Assembly (NCBI RefSeq): GCF_901709675.1
Contig: NC_051104.1
Span: forward strand, 3,147,501 to 3,211,500
Direction of reading: 5' to 3'
Origin: Syngnathus acus
Lineage: Eukaryota > Chordata > Actinopteri > Syngnathiformes > Syngnathidae
DNA: 64,000 bases
How positions within the stretch are numbered: position 1 is the stretch's first letter; every line of letters starts with the position of its first letter. The notes below the pieces were generated by a model. It saw only the letters and a program-made list of their open reading frames with translations. It made no database searches and was not told where the DNA came from. A program made the translations under genes and the position numbers. Below, one piece after another: positions 13,250 through 23,827 of this stretch.

Positions 13250-13503
13250 CCGCTGGACTATGAGAGCAAGAAGGCGTACACCTTCAAGGTGGACGCCTCC
13301 AACGCTCATCTGGACCCCAGATTCCAAACCTTCGGGGCCTTCAAAGACACGGCGACGGTGAAGATTAACGTCCTGGATGTGGACGAGCCCCCGGTGTTCA
13401 ATAAGGCCGCCTACGTGATGGACGTGTACGAGGACACACCGGCGGGCACCATCATCGGAGCTGTGACGGCTCAGGATTTGGATGCCGGCAGCAGTCCAGT
13501 CAG
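13250..13503 (+). CDS. cdh12: cdh12-like exon: end of EC3 and start of EC4
   Basis: This 254-base exon has acceptor tcttttcag|c and donor cag|gtgaag. It enters in phase 0 and leaves in phase 2. It begins [20 protein letters not shown], continues with [18 protein letters not shown], has the linker DVDEPPVF, and ends [20 protein letters not shown] plus GSSPVR. LDYE, DVDEPP and QDLDAGSS are calcium-site motifs between EC3 and EC4. The DVDEPP linker and the long K-Y-T-F-K-V-x-A-S-N block are typical of type II cadherins. Exon length and phase match the family exactly. Branch/pyrimidine tract ttcttttgtttcttttcag is strong. Confidence 0.95.
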
Positions 13504-13804
13504 GTGAAGTTCAACTCGCAACGAAAGTTCCTTTTCCCACGCCCGCTATGGCGTGAAGGATTGCCATTGTTGCCATGGTTACAAATGAGAACAAACTGCT
13601 CGGGGGAGGAATTTGCTGTTTTAAGATCATTAATGGAAATCGTTGCAGCAGTAAAATGGTGGATGTTATTATAAAAACAAAAATGATACAACAATAAAGG
13701 GACTTTAAGAATGAGTTTACTAATTGGGGCTCAAAACTGGTATCTAAATTAGGGAATAAAAGCTTGCATGAGAAAAAATTGAAACATAAAAATTGCATAA
13801 GAAT

Positions 13805-13960
13805 TAGGGCTGCAACTACTTAGATAATCGATTAATCAATTTTGTATTTACTGATGAGAAGCTGAAATTGCGAATGGATGCTTTGGAATTAAGACGCATC
13901 GAGACAATTACCGATTAATTTGATAATCGATGAGTTGTCGATTCATTGACTAATCGTTGC
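13805..13960 (+). mobile_element. Degraded AGGGCTGCAAC-type repeat
   Basis: The segment begins agggctgcaactactt, is rich in AATCGATTAATC and related words, and ends ctaatcgttgc, a partial inverted match to its start. I recall this pattern as a common vertebrate DNA-transposon-derived repeat that is frequent in fish. Edges are approximate and no target duplication could be assigned. Confidence 0.6.
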
Positions 13961-14413
13961 CCGTGCACAAAGGCGATTTTTATAAGCCAGAACTTTTCCA
14001 GCCTGTGCAAACAACGAACAGTGACAAACAGTTGAAAATGAAATTCAATTATTTCCAATTAGCAGAGTAAATGTAATCAAAGCACTCGGGCCTCCTAATG
14101 AAGTACTCGGCTGATTGGAGAACACGATGCGGCTTCTCTTTACCGGACCGAGTGTCTTTTTCCCGTGCTGCCTGATTGAAGCCTTTACGTCTTTGCATCT
14201 GCTCGGCCATGACTGCCGCCCTTGTTCATCAGCGGAGGACTCGGGAACAATCGATCAATCAATGTCGTCTCGGCATCACAATCACATCGGCTCTGAACTT
14301 GTCGCGACCTCGTCAGAGTGACGACTTTAAGAAAGGGCCTCGACGTTCGTGCGACAGTTTGCCTTCCTGTCATACACGATGAGTTTTTCCAGACCCTTCC
14401 AACCTATAAAGTA

Positions 14414-14961
14414 CCGTATTGGCCCGAATATAAGACGACCCTGATTATAAGATGACCCCCTCTTTTTCAAGACTCAAGTTTGAAAAAAGACTTGTTGAAC
14501 ACCAAATTTAATTTTTATACAGAAAATAATTAATATAGAATATAAACAAATGATTATAACAATATATTCGAGAGAAAAAACATGTTATTTTGCCTAATTC
14601 AAATCGTGCAAAAACTTTCTATCACATCTTAATATCTGAACATTTAAATATGTAAACTAAAGTGCAATCACATGGCTTCTGGTTTTTCCATTTTCTGTTA
14701 TATCTTCTCTTATTTTCTTCTCTTTTCTTTCTTACCGCTATTTTTTATTTTTCTTCTCCGTGCTACCGCTATTTTTATTTTGTTTCTTCGTGACAGGGGT
14801 TCGCTTTAGCCTGGGGAGTTAAGGTCAGCATTTTAAAGATATCTGGCGCCATCTAGCGTTATGAATGGGTATAAAGTCTAGACCCCGAATATAAGACAAC
14901 CACCACTTTTTCAGTCTTATTTCAATGCAAAAAACATCACCTTATATTCGGGCCAATACGG
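14414..14961 (+). mobile_element. CCGTATTGGCCC-ended non-autonomous DNA element
   Basis: The left end ccgtattggcccgaatataa and the right end ttatattcgggccaatacgg are perfect inverted complements over these 20 bases. TA flanks both sides (14412-14413 and 14962-14963). Inner repeats of TATAAGACGACC and ATAAGATGACCCC echo the end. The AT-rich middle has no transposase frame. The end pattern is related to the GGCGCACC family elsewhere in the window, which suggests a shared transposase lineage. Confidence 0.9.
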
Positions 14962-16402
14962 TATATTCATTTATATATACATATTGTTTTGTATACAACT
15001 TATGCGTACGTCGCCCGAACAATGCAGTCAACACATTGAGCGGCCAAAAAGAAAAGGATGACAGGTCCAATTCTCAAGGGCAAAATATCGGCAAAACATC
15101 AACTTCCCTCCACTTTAAGAAGACGACCCTTTTTGCTCACGCAATCACACTGTGTTATTTGTTGCAGCTTTCCAGACATAAAAATAACTCTAGGCCCAAA
15201 ATGGATTACAGCGCGTGAGACGGGCAAGAGTAAAAAACACTGCCCACCGCCGCGATAGCATCTTAATAGAAGCTCAAGTCTTGTACTCGAGTCTCTCGCT
15301 CCCCCCCGGTAATTACCGGGGGAGACGTTTAAACATCAGCTGCCCGTTATGGATGTGACACGAGTCGCTAAACTCGCCGTGCCCTCGCGCTTCGCCCCAC
15401 CCCACGGTCTTGCCTCGACCATCGCCGGCCCTTAAAAATGGATGAGGAGCCTTTTGTTTTTCAAGTCTATTAACCTGCCGAGACCGCTCGCAACCAGACG
15501 GAGCGTGACGGACAAAAACGATGTTTTCAATGAATATTTGATCATCGGACTAAACAAAACAAAAGTCCGGAACTGACATTTGGTCAACCAATGAAAAACC
15601 TCCAACAAAATACAGTTTTTGTAAAACTGCACTTTGTCTGCATTTTAATTATTCACTGGGACTTCCTGGAGTAAAAAATAAAATAAAAAAAAACAATGGA
15701 GAGTTGTGTCTACGATGGAGAGGCGAGTGCGCTTTTAGCCATGTGTGTGTCCGTGGAGACAAAAGACCGTCATGAATGTTGAATGACGCTCCGCTTCGAA
15801 GGAGCTTTTCTGCCTTCAAACACTCGCCACCCAAAGAATATAATAAAATAATTGATCACATGCAGCACTCGGTCCAGCAAGTCGTCGCGACTGCCGTTCA
15901 ATTCTTCCCCGGCTTAAAAAGAAACAACAGGCTTAAATCAAACAGAAACAAATTTGAATCCGGGCAAAAGTGGTAAACCATTTTGCCAGATGTGTTTCTG
16001 TCATCATTCTCTCATCTTGTGAACACGAGGCAGCCCTCCCCACCCCTCCTCCTCCCCCTCCCCCCACCATCCATCCACTCTGACACTCAGTGGGGAAGAC
16101 GAAACGAAAATATACTGCTGAATATGAATGAGGGGATCAAGTAAGTGGCCAAGAACCAAAGTCAGGATGGTGACATAGTGAGGCGCTCCTCACAAAGTCC
16201 AGCCTGGCCTCTGAAGAGAAATAACAAATAGAGGCCAGGCGCCCGAGCGTAGTCCCCTGTGCCGCTAAAGTCCAACATGAGCGGGCTATGATCAATATTT
16301 GAATCGCCTCCGAGTTATGGATAAAAAAGAGAAACATGAGAAGAGAATTCCCCGCATTGACAGCCGGCGGGGGAGGAGAAACTAACTTTGCCGCTGTCCC
16401 AG

Positions 16403-16539
16403 GTACTCCATCGACTGGAGGAGCGACCCGGACGGCTATTTTGACATCGACCCGGTGGAGGGAACCATCTCCACCAACGAGATGCTGGACAGGGAGAGCG
16501 TAGCTTGGCACAACATCTCCATCGTGGCCACCAAGCTGA
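16403..16539 (+). CDS. cdh12: cdh12-like exon: middle of EC4
   Basis: This 137-base exon has acceptor ctgtcccag|g and donor ctga|gtgagt. It enters in phase 2, completing an arginine codon, and leaves in phase 1. The translation is [20 protein letters not shown], then [19 protein letters not shown] and IVATKL. LDRE is the mid-domain calcium motif of EC4, and HNIS contains an N-glycosylation sequon. The 137-base length and phases match the equivalent type II cadherin exon. Confidence 0.94.
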
Positions 16540-19242
16540 GTGAGTACAACAAATGCTGAATCAGCAAAGTGTCATTTCGAAACGGACGTCTGTGCTCCTT
16601 ATTTAATGAGCACAGCGAGCGATTTGGGAAAATAAAAAAAACCGTATTTTTGCCGCAGGCCTTTACAGATTGAACACTTTTACTACTGTCAATATTCAAT
16701 CGTGTTTTTTTTTTTCCACGCAAAGCTTTATGGGCCGTGATAAAGCGCGATGGTGTCTCCTGGGGCTCGCTTGACTTCAGTTTTTATTATTTTTTTCCTG
16801 GCCACCTCACCCGCATTACAAACGTGAGCCTCAGCGAGTTTCACGGCAGAACAATGGCGGGCAGAGCTGTGGATTTAAGACGCGCCATCAGGCTAATTAT
16901 GGTTTTTTTTTTTATAATGATTATTCAATGGAAGGACGTGCGTCAAATTTGCAAATAAATAAGCAAATCCATCGTCATCAAGTCCTCATTCCGTTAAGAA
17001 GCGTCAAAGTCATTATCCCGAGGCAGGCCGGCGCTCAATCAAAATTACCCACGCCGTATACTCATTAAGGCTCACTCGCCTCTCGTCATTTCCGTTGCCT
17101 TGGAAACGGACTTTGCCCGCTTCGTAGCAAGGTCGCGCTTGGGATGCACGGCGGAACTGCTCCGGCTATTTGCGCGACCTGAGCGACTCAAACCTTACCT
17201 TACATTTCAATCTCCAAAGATCATTGAGGTCTTTTTCAAGATGATGCAGGCAAAAACCAGTTTTTGTCATGTTCAGTTCTTAGTGGTACCCTGGCCTGGC
17301 GCCTCTTTAAAGAGTTCTTTGAAATTTAGCTGTCAAATACGCTGAAGGCAAAGCGTCACGTCTCGAGGGAACGCCGAGTTTCCTTTCTGCTTGATCCTCG
17401 CCCACCTGCACCTCGCTGGCGCTCTTATCTGGCTTCCGCACTTCACTTCCGCAGCCTCGGTTGTTTCTTAAGAGCAGGAGTGACACGTGGTCAGGCTGCC
17501 GGCGGAAAATAACGGCGGCGTACCGACAGCGATCGCCGCATCTCATCCGACTCTGGAAAAGAAATGCGGTCTTGACCTTGACTGGCTTTTGGCTGGCGGT
17601 TGAGCTCAGGGCGGATGGATGCTCTTTTTTTTGGCCGTGCCGTCGTGTTATTCCCCGTGCGGCGTTGTTGCTTCTTAGAAGTCGCAATCGAGTCAAGTCC
17701 TGCGCAAAGAAAGCTCCCTGCAAGGAGGCCACCAAGTCCCACGACATTCGGCGCTTTGACAAATTGGTGAATCATCATCAGAGCAAAAGGCCAAAATGAA
17801 TTTCTTTCTCAAACGGTACCGCGGCCATTTTCTGTTTTTGAGTTGAGGAGATTAATTTAGTCAAAAGTAATCCTTTGGCGCCAACTCGCTAGCCAGTTGA
17901 AGAGAGTTGAGGAACCTCATTCAGACAAATGTAGTGCTTTACCACCCACTGTGTTGTGACACGGAGAGGCAACTCCCAGGCTTGTTTGCAGAATGTTAAT
18001 TAAACTGTCAGCTATTCCAAACGTGGGCCTTCACTGCCAAAAAGTCATCGGGAAGCATCTGTGATTGCTCCGTTGTAGATCACGTTCGCTTTTGCCTCTC
18101 TGGCCACAAGCGAGCAAAAGAAGGACAGGCGCTCTGGCGCTCTCCTGGGAGATTTGCTGCGCCTGCCGCCTCAGTCATGCAGCAAAATGAGAGCGCCATC
18201 TGCAGCTCTCCAGAGACACGGCGGCAGAAGGCGCCCCGGAGACGAGCCTGGCCGTCCTGACGGCCGGGAAGAACCGTCTCGCCCACGGGAACGGTTCCGC
18301 TCGGAGGCTCGAGTGTCATCCGCTTGGCGCTATTTCTTTCCAATTCCATCTTTTATGCTGCCAGCCGGATTTTATTGCTTTGAGCTTGACTGAGTTGTTT
18401 TCAAACCCTGTCTTGCCTTACTACGCTTTCTCAAACTCCGAAAATATTTGAAAATTCACACGGCGCTCCATCAAAACGGAAGACACAGAAAGGAGTTGGA
18501 ATTCACCTCGCCCGCCATATCATAAAAGTCTCCATTATATTGCAAAATCTGATATTTACACATATTTTTAAAAGAGTTCCTACCATTGAGCAATAGTGTG
18601 TGAGCAATTGAGGTCCCCCCAAAAAATTGCCTCGAATTGATTCCAAGTCAACATTGTTTTCCAGTTTGTCATCCTTGCAGTGCACTCCAAAAGCTTTGAG
18701 GAGCGCCGTATTCAAGTGAGTTTAATTTAAAACTAACTGATTAGCAATAGAAAAGCTTGACTGGCCTCCGAGGAGTTCTGATTCATAAAAACAACTAGAG
18801 CAAGTGTTATGAGGCTCAGGGGGGCCACCGGAGGATTGTGGTGCAGTTGTGCCACCTGGTGGTTAGAATGTGCCAGACAGGATTACTGGCTTGGATTAGA
18901 GTCATAAAAACATTCATTAAAAAAAAAAAAACAGTTTTAGAGGTAAAAGAAGATTTGGAGGTCTCCAAAGTATGCAGGACCTCGGCAGTTTCCCGACAAA
19001 TCCCGAGTGGCTTGTCGCACGGGAAGATTGCTTTTGGCATCAAGGTCAAAGGCGGGTTACTAAGCGAGCCCAGGTCTCGCATTTTAAATCCCTTCGGGAC
19101 GACTCTGCGAGAGCCCCCGACCTCAATCCCGCCGGCTCCCCATCCCCACCTAAGTAAGCGGAGAAAAGCCTATTCCCACATCAAATCCGTAAAGTTTACC
19201 TTGTATGAAAAGAACATTTCCTCGGCGCACTGATGGAAGGCT

Positions 19243-19279
19243 GTGTGTTTGTGTGTGTGTGTGTGGGGGGGGGGGGGGG
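19243..19279 (+). repeat. TG microsatellite followed by G15
   Basis: A (TG)n-like segment, interrupted once, runs directly into 15 consecutive G. It is likely to be length-variable and hard to sequence. Confidence 0.9.
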
Positions 19280-19378
19280 CTTCCATTAACCTGTGTATGT
19301 CAGATGTTGCAACCATCCAGGCTGCATTTCCTCAGCTCTCCACACGGTGTCACTGCCACCGCCTTATCTGCATGCGCT

Positions 19379-19408
19379 CTCCTCCTCCTCCTCCTCCTCC
19401 TCCTCCTC
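19379..19408 (+). repeat. (TCC)10 triplet repeat close to a splice acceptor
   Basis: Ten near-perfect TCC/CTC triplets end about 37 bases before the exon at 19446. The pyrimidine-only strand orientation could extend the polypyrimidine tract of that acceptor. Confidence 0.9.
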
Positions 19409-19445
19409 ATGCAATTTCTGAAGTTGTCTGTCTTTGCCCACGCAG

Positions 19446-19567
19446 ATAGTCCGGTTCTGACCAGCCGGGTGGCCGTCTCCGTCCACGTGTTGGACATCAA
19501 CGAGTTCCCGCCTGAACTCGCCAGCCCCTACGAGAGTTTTGTGTGCGAAAACGCCAAAATGGGACAG
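19446..19567 (+). CDS. cdh12: cdh12-like exon: end of EC4 and start of EC5
   Basis: This 122-base exon has acceptor cccacgcag|a and donor cag|gtacgt. It enters in phase 1, completing an asparagine codon, and leaves in phase 0. It reads SPVLTSRVAVSVHVLDINEF, then PPELASPYESFVCENAKMGQ. The EC4/EC5 linker is DINEFPPE rather than the canonical DxNDNxP, a degenerate calcium site that I recall for cadherin-12-type proteins. FVCEN is the usual opening of EC5. Length and phase agree with the family. Confidence 0.94.
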
Positions 19568-19979
19568 GTACGTCGCAAACTCCAATCTTGAGGATTATTT
19601 CTGCATTTATTTATTTTGTCTAATCATAATTCAGTCCCAGTGTTGCTTTTTCAACCTCATCTGGAAGTTATATTTGCAATGAAAGTCATTTTTGAACCAA
19701 TAAATACTTTCTAAAATAATAATAAATAATTTCAAGCACCTCCGACAAGGACGCAATATCGGATCAGTGCGAATCGGGCGGTACTTTGGGCGTGATGTAT
19801 TTTCGGCACAGCCTATCCAAGTGCGCTCATAAATAAGGACAGGAAAGCAGCCGCGCCTGCAAACGAGCTCATTAGCTGGCATCGCCATGCGGCGGGCGGC
19901 CGTCGTTTGGCTTTCCATCACATGGCTGAGAGACACGACGCGCTTGACGGCCCGCTGACTTTTTTTGTCGTCTGAAAAG
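19568..19979 (+). other. Short intron in EC5
   Basis: This 412-base intron has donor gtacgt and acceptor tctgaaaag. The acceptor lacks a long uninterrupted pyrimidine tract next to the AG, but has gactttttttgtcgtctg just upstream. Nothing else is recognised inside. Confidence 0.8.
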
Positions 19980-20097
19980 GTGATTCAACTGTTCAGCGCA
20001 AAGGATCAAGATCTGCCCAACGCCGGACAGCGGTTCTCCTTCAAAGCAACAAAAGATGAAGTCCGAAACAGGAATTTCACCATCAGAGACTTTGGAA
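19980..20097 (+). CDS. cdh12: cdh12-like exon: middle of EC5
   Basis: This 118-base exon has acceptor gaaaag|g and donor ggaa|gtaagt. It enters in phase 0 and leaves in phase 1. It encodes VIQLFSAKDQDLPNAGQRFS, then FKATKDEVRNRNFTIRDFG. NFT is an N-glycosylation sequon. The A-x-D-x-D spacing is part of the EC5 fold. Its length equals the type II cadherin exon at this position. The residues after the donor in the same frame show no similarity, supporting the chosen end. Confidence 0.93.
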
Positions 20098-21074
20098 GTA
20101 AGTGCTGTACTTTCTTGAGTTGCATTTTTAACTCTTTACCAGCAAAAATATCTTCTTTCCCTTAAACCACAGGTGTCAAACTCAAGGCCCGGGGGCCAGA
20201 TACGGCCCGCCACATCATTTTATGTGGCCCGCGAAGACAAATTGTGCATCAAATTCGTGTGTCATTACTAGAATTGCAAATTGTCTTCACTTTTAAGAAA
20301 TATATTTTTTAAAATATTTGACGAGTTCTTACTCGTCTGATTTGAAAACGAGTTATTTGTCAGTTTGTTTTGTAGCTTTTACTGTATATAATATGAGGTG
20401 CTCATTCCATTCTTTGGAAAGCGCTTCTTAGCTTTCCTCTCCCCGAAGTTGCTTCTTCTTGTAGCGATAGCGACCGCTAACGCCCCCGCAGTGATGTCAA
20501 ACTGAAAAATATCTCAAAGGTGCGCGGACGAGCTGCTTGGGGGCCTCGGACGGCCTTTGAAACGGAAAAGGAGGCCGTGTCGGGATGAGCTCCGCCCGAG
20601 GGGAGCCGACGCATGCGGCGTCTGACTCGGCCGACTCTTACCTTTTGAAAGGTGGCTTACGGGCGGGCCCGTGAGCCCGCTGTGCCGTCCGAGACGTGAT
20701 GGGCAGGGACAGGAAGTCGACATCAGCGGTGAGGTGCGGCGAACGAGAAAGAGAATGCCGTAAGGTGCGCGAAAACGCCCGAGCGCCTGTCAAAAGGAAC
20801 TTGTGGCGAGGAGCAAAGCAGCCGTGACAGCGGGTCAGCCTCTCCGACGCGAGCCGACAGAAGCGGGCCGCATCCATCCGACACGTTGCCTCGGTGTTAC
20901 GCGCCGCGTCGACCTCCATCGCCTTCACACGTCGTCACCGCTCGCTAATTTCCTTCCTTGTCTGTCATCACTCTTGTTTCTTTTTCTGGGCTGAGCTCAA
21001 AACGTGACTCACAATTTTTGCACGGTTAACTTTAGAAACATTTGCACGTTGATAAAATGTCTCCTCCCCTGTAG
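20098..21074 (+). other. Intron in EC5 with a truncated hAT-like element
   Basis: Donor gtaagt, acceptor tcccctgtag. The first half holds a CAGGTGTCAAACTC-type element fragment (20170-20406). The second half (20500-20990) is GC- and CpG-rich, but no exon or promoter motif could be assigned. Confidence 0.78.
20170..20406 (-). mobile_element. Truncated hAT-like repeat (CAGGTGTCAAACTC end)
   Basis: It starts caggtgtcaaactcaaggcc and continues with the GGCCAGATACGGCCCGCCAC and CATTTTATGTGGCCCGCG segments. These match the reverse complement of the complete element at 38189-38456. Similarity stops near GAGGTGCTCAT, before the opposite terminus, so this copy is truncated. Confidence 0.8.
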
Positions 21075-21326
21075 ACAACACGGGCGGAATCGTGACCAAG
21101 CGAGGCGGGTTCCGCCGACGCTCACAGGAGATCTTCCACCTGCCTGTGGTGATCGAGGATAACGGTTACCCGTCCAAGAGCAGCACAGGAACCTTGACCA
21201 TCCGAGTGTGCGGTTGCGCAACCGACGGATCGCTGCTGACGTGTAGCGCGGAGGCTGTTTTCCTGCCCGTGGGCCTGAGCACAGGCGCACTCATCGCCAT
21301 CCTCCTGTGCATCGTCATCCTGCTGG
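21075..21326 (+). CDS. cdh12: cdh12-like exon: end of EC5, membrane-proximal region and start of the membrane helix
   Basis: This 252-base exon has acceptor cccctgtag|a and donor ctgg|gtcagt. It enters and leaves in phase 1. The protein continues [56 protein letters not shown], then [20 protein letters not shown] and LCIVILL. The cysteines (CGC and LLTC) are the conserved EC5 cysteines. The last 18 residues open the transmembrane helix. An NNT sequon forms across the junction with the previous exon. The membrane-proximal [20 protein letters not shown] is one of the strongest cadherin-12-like features. Confidence 0.95.
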
Positions 21327-23321
21327 GTCAGTACGATATGTTTGAATCGCGTGATGTCCAAGTTGTGCATCAGTTGAGACGTCGTACCCACCCCCACCCT
21401 TGAAATATGCTTAGACCTTGGGCTTTTTTTTTTTTTTTTTATAAAAAACGTATATATATATTTTTTTATTCAAAACTTATATTTTTCATTTTTATTCATC
21501 CATCTTCCCCTGTTTTATCCATCTCAGTGTTTTCTGAAGAATTATTTGGGTTTGTGAAAAAAAGAAAATGTTTTGCTGACCCCCTGACCCCACGGCTCCC
21601 CCCAAAGAAAACATCCTCGCTCCGCCAATGCTTTCTGCAAGATGTCGCAGTTGTGCATCATCACGACAATGTCTATGTCTATCAGCTCACAATACAGATG
21701 CTAAGTAGCTAATGTAGCTAATGTGCCATGACGGAGATCCCCCAATTTCATTTATTTTTAAAATTGCACGCAATAATGAGAGAAAATGCAAATGTGCGAT
21801 CATTTTAACGAATTGCCATTCCATGCAGCCTCGCCAAGCATTTTGGACTCAAATAATGACATCTTCAATATCTTTGTTTTGCCAGATAAGAACATCTTGA
21901 AAGTGGTAATCTTCCAACAGATAGTGAAGTGCGCCCATGTGTGGTCGAGCCCTTTTCTCAGACAGCCAGTTGCCATAGCAACTAGGTGGCAACACCCGCA
22001 AGGCCCCAAAGGAGGGAATGCACATCATTTCCCTAACAGTGCTTCCGCCGCTAAATTCATGTTTGGCCATTTTGAAGCGTTCAAGGTTGATTAGAGGACA
22101 CAAAGTGCTCATTTATGACTGATGGAAGGAGGAGCGGGTGCCGGGGGGGGGTTGCCAGATGAGTCTGTGACCCGGAACCAAAGTTCCCTGTATGCATCAC
22201 CCGCAAGGTCGTGCACGCTTGTTCGCCTTCATCCCGGGCCGCTAATGTCTAAACTCATTTACATACGAGGGAGGGCGAAGTAATGGCGAATTTTATGGCG
22301 TCGGGTTGTGAAGCGTGAACGTCGGATGCTCCGTAGAAGTGAATGCCTTGCTGCGATTCAAGGGCAGGCCTTCAAACATGACTTTATTTACTTTACATCA
22401 TGGCACCCCCTGGTTTATTAAAACTATACGTAAGCCCAGTCTGGGAAACAAATGAGTAGCTACTCATACACAAACTCCTCCTCTTCGTTTTGAATCATAT
22501 GATCAATAATTCTCGAATACAGCCGACGCGCGGCTACACTCAACACGTGCTAGCGGGAAGCCGGCGTTCCCAAGGAGCGCGCGTCTGCGCCGGCCGGATT
22601 GCGGAGTGGGATTAGCGGAGACGACTAAAGAGGTCAAACGATGAGCTATATTAAGCAGATCAGCCAACTCTCATTTGCATTGTGCAGCTTGAGCCAAATT
22701 GGCTCAGAAACAAGTGAGGGCTTGTTGTTGTATTCTGCAAAGAGGCCACAAGGGGGTGCTAACGCACTACACTTTTTAAAGGGAGACAGAAGGACGTGAG
22801 CTTGCAAGAGACCAACCTCTCGCTTTTTTTTATTTATGTATTTTTATTTTTGTGGGAGGGGGCTTTTGTCGACATTTTTAGCAATAAACAGCTGAAAGTC
22901 GGTACAAGGTAGACGACATGCACAACCTTACACAATCTGACAAGGCTCGCGTGTTTAACCTGCAAATGAATTCTGTGCAGTGGCAGCCCTCAATGCACAA
23001 TGTTGTTTATTTATTTTGGAAGCGCTCGGGGCGGCCAGACAAGTACAATTCCTAGCGAGGGTCAACGCGTAGGTCAAATGTACGCACGTGCGGGTTTGAG
23101 CCAGGCTGAAGAGAATGGCAGTTGTGCGTAGCGACACACCGCAAGCTATTTACTTTTTGACTCCTCTCCGTCGTCGGAGGGGTTGTGCGCATGATGCAAC
23201 AGCGTTTTGCGCCATTTTGAAGCTCATCATTGTCCTAAAATCATGTTGGCCCTTTTCACATGATCTTCTGACACATGCACGTATGGTGAGTCCAATTTTT
23301 CTGTGTTGGTCCCCAACCTAG
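21327..23321 (+). other. Last intron of the cadherin gene
   Basis: The intron splits the membrane helix. It begins gtcagt and ends ggtccccaacctag. It includes a T18-like run at about 21424-21440 and scattered short open frames. No transposon of the families seen elsewhere was recognised, and nothing suggests an alternative exon. Confidence 0.75.
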
Positions 23322-23827
23322 TCATCGTGGTTCTCTATGTGGGCCTGAAGCGGCAGAAGAAGAAGGAGACGCTGATGTCATCCAAGGAGGACATCCGGGA
23401 CAACGTGATCCACTACGACGACGAAGGCGGCGGCGAGGAGGACACGCACGCCTTCGACATGGGGACGCTCCGCAACCCCAAAGTGGTCAAAGACAACCTG
23501 TTCCGCCGGGACGTCAAGCCGGAGGTCAAGCGGGGACCCAGGGTGCCCCCCTCCAAGGACAGCGCCGACATCCGGGCCTTCATCAGCCAGCGGCTGAAGG
23601 AACACGACGGCGACAGCTCGGCGCCGCCGTACGACTCGCTCGCCACTTACGCCTACGAGGGCGACGGCTCGGTGGCTGAGTCGCTCAGCTCCATCGAATC
23701 GTTGGCCGTCGACGCTGAGGAGGACTACGATTACCTCAATGAGTGGGGGCCCCGCTTCAAGACACTGGCGGGAATATTCGGGGAGCACTCGGAAGCCCGC
23801 TCGGACTCCACCAACACGGAGCATTGA
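23322..23827 (+). CDS. cdh12: cdh12-like last coding exon: membrane helix end and complete cytoplasmic tail
   Basis: This exon has acceptor caacctag|t, enters in phase 1, and has 168 codons ending in TGA at 23825-23827. Residues 1-9 (VIVVLYVGL) finish the membrane helix, and KRQKKK is the basic stop-transfer segment. Residues 20-53 form the juxtamembrane region with [10 protein letters not shown] (32-41), the p120-catenin-binding core of classical cadherins. Residues 102-154 form the beta-catenin-binding region, with [20 protein letters not shown] and [20 protein letters not shown]. The serine cluster SLSSIESL is the usual casein-kinase-type site. The [20 protein letters not shown] start and RNPKV favour cadherin-12. 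The short end [14 protein letters not shown] has no recognised motif. The exon is GC- and CpG-rich, unlike the introns. Confidence 0.96.

Larger units (their letters stand above)
13504..16402 (+). other. Intron within EC4 with two transposon remnants
   Basis: The intron has donor gtgaag and acceptor ccgctgtcccag. It contains an AGGGCTGCAAC-type repeat (13805-13960) and a 548-bp CCGTATTGGCCC-type element (14414-14961). A pyrimidine-rich stretch lies at about 16023-16070. I see no further exon; open frames are short and unconserved. Confidence 0.78.
16540..19445 (+). other. Intron between the EC4 exons, with simple repeats
   Basis: It contains a TG run leading into a G15 run (19243-19279) and a TCC triplet array (19379-19408) just upstream of the acceptor gcccacgcag. 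No transposon copy or extra exon was recognised. The stretches 16560-18800 and 18850-19240 hold only short non-conserved open frames. Confidence 0.75.
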
